The notes under the pieces: model-generated
What the model saw: the letters and a program-made list of their open reading frames with translations, nothing else
The model's database searches: none
Told to the model about the DNA's origin: nothing
DNA from: Ophioderma brevispina
Lineage: Eukaryota; Echinodermata; Ophiuroidea; Amphilepidida; Ophiodermatidae
Direction of reading: 5' to 3'
Length of the DNA stretch: 64,000 nucleotides
Assembly: GCA_023653785.1 (NCBI GenBank)
Contig: JAMKCH010056627.1
Coordinates: 1 to 64,000 of the forward strand
Part shown: in pieces, positions 60,841-64,000 of the stretch
Layout: every line of letters begins with the position of its first letter
Position numbering within the stretch: the stretch's first letter is position 1
Program-made: the position numbers and the translations under genes

Positions 60841-62120
60841 GTAAAAGCAAGTAGGTAAAAAGGGACGATTTCAGTTGCACATAGGTCAAAATTTACGGTT
60901 GCTTCAATTTGGTAAGAAGTGGTGGAAATTGTTGGTGGAGCTGATAGGATTAAAAGAAATCGGCCGTGATACGTTTGCGATGTAACCATCTTTCCGTGCT
61001 ACAACGCTGGGGATAACTTACTTCCTTCACTAAAATTTAAAAAATATTATGTAAACCAGGAAAAGCTGTATCCCCAAATGAAAAGATTGCACATTATTTA
61101 GAAAAATGAATAAAACGTCAACTCAATTTACTTCCAGAATGTCAGTGACCAATATGTACACGTAAACTGAAGCGAACAATAGAGCTAATTGTATTCAACA
61201 ATCAACCTAAACATTTCGGATCTTTTTCTCATCAGGGTATGCAGGTCCATTGTTACTGCCCACACTGTTGAAAAGATTTCAAGCTGTCTCAGGTGTTATT
61301 ACTTCCCCGTATTGAGCTCTAGTATCTGTTCATAACATAAAGGGCAACATACTCATCTCGTTCATGATTTTTAAAATTGTAGGTCGCTGAATACCATTGG
61401 CTTTCTTGGTAAATTGTATAGAAATAGGGTTTTAAAGACAAAAACTTGTGGATTTAGGTTATGCACAAATTAGGTCAGCCCTTGCTATGGGCTTTTCTTT
61501 GATGAATTTTGTCCCTTTACATTTTCTTTTCGAAAAAAAAAATATTAATCATATGGTCAAAGTTAATGAAACACACAAAAGAATCTCAAGATTTCTTTTA
61601 TCGCGAACGAGGAAAGGGCAAAACATTCGAAGTCTGCTCAACTGCGTGCACAATAACAATGGACCAGATGTAAAAGCATGTGAAGTGTGTTCCGGACCGA
61701 TTATTGAGTATCATTAGCCCCATTGTTCACTTGAGCATGTTGAGGTTATGTATATCCATTGGTCACTGATATTCTAGAAATAAATTGAGTTGGCATTTTA
61801 TTCATTTTTCTAAATAATGTGCACCCCTTTCATGTGGGGACAAAGCTTTTCCTGGTTAAAATAATATTGTTTTAATTTTAGTGAAGGAAATAAGTAATCC
61901 CCAGGTCAGGAGCACGAATATTTAATTAAAAGGCCAACATTGTATCATGTACCATAGCCTAAAATAGTTTTGACCAGCAGAGCAGAAAGCGAGCAGAGGG
62001 CAAGTCAACGTCTGTTGCATTCTATGACCCATGACCTGTTTTGCCACATGTCGCGGTAACTATAAGCAGATAGTGCAAACTATTCTTTATTTCAATCATT
62101 TTAACCAGGGGAATGACTTG
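60841..62120. other. Nothing recognised
   Basis: The 61448-61717 opening (plus) ends with ACEVCSGPIIE (a CxxC pair) but starts at TTG and has no supporting splice or homology signal. Confidence 0.45.
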
Positions 62121-62290
62121 CGTCATTTCTTACCAAAATCAGAGCGACTTAAATTTTGCCCCTGTTGCGTCATTTCTTACCAAAATCAGAGCGACCTTAA
62201 ATTTTCTTACCAAAATCAGAGCGGGGGGGAATTAAATTTATGCCCTGTTGCGTTCAGTAAGTACCAAAATCAGAGCGACTTAAATTTTGC
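62120..62290 (+). repeat. Minisatellite TACCAAAATCAGAGCGACTT
   Basis: Four copies starting at about 62131, 62178, 62208 and 62262, joined by AAATTTTGCCCCTGTTGCGT or parts of it. The ORF over it is a by-product. Confidence 0.88.
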
Positions 62291-62569
62291 CCCTGTAAAA
62301 AAAATTGACTAGGTTTTTTTTCCTTTGCAGTTTTCAACTACTTTTATCTGTGAAATAGTAGTCTGTGATCGTACAAAACTACCTTTTTAAAAACTTATGA
62401 GCCGACGAACAATTATGCTGTGCTTTTCAAAATGATGGGATTGGATTGTTTTTAAAAATGTTGACCTGTATAATCCTTGATTATCCCTACCTGGTTATAG
62501 CTACTATTTCCAAAATGCTATCATGCACTTTTCGCAAATAACAACTTTTTGGATGACTTTTTTTTACAG

Positions 62570-62640
62570 TACACTGCAAAAAGTGCTTAGAAATTAAACA
62601 CTTTTCTTAAATCACTGAATTTACTTGTAGATTAGAATGG
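62570..62640 (+). mobile_element. CACTG-type MITE fragment
   Basis: ACACTGCAAAAAGTGCTTAG followed by AAATTAAACACTTTTCTTA, the same word style as 49767. Confidence 0.45.
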
Positions 62641-62747
62641 CGGGTACGCATCAGAAATGATCTAGCATACTGCTGTCTTGTCCGTGTTATGTCTGTACCA
62701 GTATACCGGATCGCACACTACTGGGCTATGTTAACAGCCCGTTTATC

Positions 62748-63289
62748 GGGGCGGCCTGGGTAGCTTAGTGTTTAGAGCATTTACCTTGTGTGCGAAAGGT
62801 CCGAGTTCAATTCCCTAACCCCCGGAGTGCGTGGATGTCCAGGATGTTTTCCAGGGTGTTCACGTTAGGCATAGTTGTTGTATGTCCATGTTAATAATTG
62901 TTCACTATGTTTCTAGTATGCGATGCGTGCTTTCTTCTCCACTTTGAATTTGCTAGAGTGAGTCGGTGTATATTCCTGTGATTGTGCTCTTTCTGTGAAA
63001 AATGTATTTACCTTGAGTGCGTTGATTAAAGGCGCTTCCATCGAGAAAATATATATTATAGCGTCCCAGAATTGAAGACAGTAGTCAAGATATTAGGCCT
63101 CTTCAGGTGATAAAATTCCTGAAGGAGGCTGATTTGTTTAAATATGTTAACTTTTAACTGTTTGTGACTAAACTTTATGTGGTGTATGTTTTATTAAGGA
63201 CTAAAGGTTTTGTGTTTTTAATCTTAATGACACGATATACACAATTGTGTTGAGTTGTCGTTAAAACTTGAATACTCACTCACTCACTT
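62748..63289 (+). mobile_element. tRNA-derived SINE with (ACTC)n tail
   Basis: The tRNA-like head has an A-box TAGCTTAGTG (62761-62770) and B-box GAGTTCAATTCC (62803-62814) with normal spacing, then a tRNA-unrelated body, and a 3' end TAATGACACGATAT..TTGTGTTGAGTTGTCGTTAAA, ending in ACTCACTCACTCACT (63274-63288). It would be transcribed by Pol III from the internal boxes. Not a functional tRNA gene: the acceptor stem has no partner. Confidence 0.85.
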
Positions 63290-63379
63290 CCCACTTTGAA
63301 ATATATATGTTAAGAAATGCGGGCAAGTATCAAAGTAATGGATCTCGTGTACTAGGGTGTATCGTTATAGCTATCCCTC

Positions 63380-63640
63380 CAGGTGAGCTGCGCTAATCTC
63401 ATACCTACTCTGTATCACTTTTCTAAACACTATTTTGCACCACGTTTTCTAACATTTTTAAAATTTAATTAAAGAATGTTATTATAAAGTCACTTTTTAG
63501 CTAAACATGTTTAAAATCTAACATGTTTAGGGATTTGACAGGTGTTTATAAATTTGGGATATAAGTTTAGGTATTAAATATATGTCAAATCTCTAAAAAC
63601 TAATTTGCACCACCTTTCTACACTGTAAAAATTAAGAGTT
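63380..63640. mobile_element. CACTG-type MITE, GTGTTTA family
   Basis: Contains TTTTCTAAACAC..TTGCACCACGTTTTCTAAC and AAAAACTAATTTGCACCACC..ACACTGTAAAAA, inverted versions of the GTGGTGCAAAGAAGTGTTTAG text at 49790. Confidence 0.55.

Positions 63641-63644
<4 letters not shown>

Positions 63645-63699
<55 letters not shown>
63645..63699 (+). repeat. Pure A run, 55 bases
   Basis: An uninterrupted A run directly after the CACTGTAAAAATTAAGAG word. Could be a retroposed poly(A) tail or slippage. The word-rich TAAACAC text resumes at 63880-64000. Confidence 0.9.
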
Positions 63700-63701
<2 letters not shown>

Positions 63702-64000
63702 AACTTTTTGGTCAAAAGGTGGGCATTTCTTAGACCCTGTCCTATAAATCGCTAAAAAGCATTGAAATTCAGCATCGTTTTTCCCATTTTTTTAAATAGA
63801 AGCAACTGGACATTTTTAACATAAACGCCTTAACGCTTTTAAAACACTATACATTGCCAGCCGTTAGGAAGAATCAAAACACAAGGTTTAGTAGTTAAAC
63901 ACCATAAACCAAAGGCATTTAGAAGCTTAACACTATAGTGTTCAAAATTAAACACAAAACGTGTTTATTTTAGTATTTAAACCACTTAGGATAATATGTT

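Noticed and set aside
61448..61717. 89-codon ORF with a CxxC pair
   Set aside because: Starts at TTG, no second metal-binding pair and no homology I recognise.
62120..62290. CRISPR-like array
   Set aside because: Joining segments between the four copies are themselves repeats; it is a minisatellite.
62748..62816. Functional tRNA gene
   Set aside because: A and B boxes are present but no acceptor-stem partner exists; the tRNA-like head runs into a SINE body with an (ACTC)n tail.

Overview
This window is a stretch of an animal nuclear genome, most likely from a marine invertebrate deuterostome such as an echinoderm or hemichordate (inference). It is visibly AT-rich, has long introns, carries canonical GT-AG splice sites, and is packed with decayed LINEs, a tRNA-derived SINE, many short terminal-inverted-repeat (TIR) elements and G/C homopolymer runs. 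There is no prokaryotic-style operon, no rRNA and no CRISPR. Almost all ORFs above 60 codons are chance openings or pieces of mobile elements.

The one gene I can identify runs on the minus strand from about 33.1 kb leftwards past 9.6 kb. It is a member of the ZNF395/ZNF704/SLC2A4RG (GLUT4 enhancer factor, HDBP) transcription-factor family. Three coding exons are visible: exon 1 (33128-32626) with the N-terminal Tudor-like region ending in IDVP; an exon (23363-23221) with the family signature DDVMAAMVLTSLSASP; and an exon (about 9686-9574) with SSSGHFSWD and TPSP. The first two join in phase. The second and third do not, so a small exon is unseen or there is an indel. The C2H2 zinc finger and the C-clamp exons were not found and probably lie left of position 1. 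A CCAAT-rich upstream region (about 33.2-33.56 kb) is a candidate promoter.

Within these introns lie a 970-bp tandem repeat (11.2-13.1 kb) followed by a 150-bp array (13.2-14.1 kb), a near-perfect 887-bp-period tandem duplication (21052-22510), a hAT-like TIR element (17108-18009), a cluster of GGGAGTACC palindromes (25.4-26.1 kb), and dispersed families, one of which carries nuclear-receptor DR1 motifs.

Right of 33.6 kb no multi-exon gene can be established. There are two weak candidate first exons (43108-43067 minus; 51819-51839 plus, the latter behind a compact CCAAT/ETS/E2F-like region) and one candidate internal exon (about 55271-55420 plus). Most of the rest is mobile DNA: TTAA-flanked elements (34978-35324, 43318-44143, 55470-56521), a foldback-like element with iterated hairpins (38.2-39.7 kb), a LINE with two nested insertions (46.5-49.45 kb, minus), two tandem 515-bp MITEs with perfect 3-bp target duplications (49865-50928), a second LINE of the same family (56.9-60.0 kb, plus) broken by a CACCCAAAGACCCC minisatellite, a hAT-like MITE with an intact 8-bp target duplication (60405-60832), and a tRNA-headed SINE with an (ACTC)n tail (62748-63289).

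I found no convincing undescribed multi-gene system. The most interesting signals are regulatory motifs carried inside mobile or duplicated DNA: DR1 sites, RFX X-boxes, a palindromic double forkhead site, and a duplicated intronic block.
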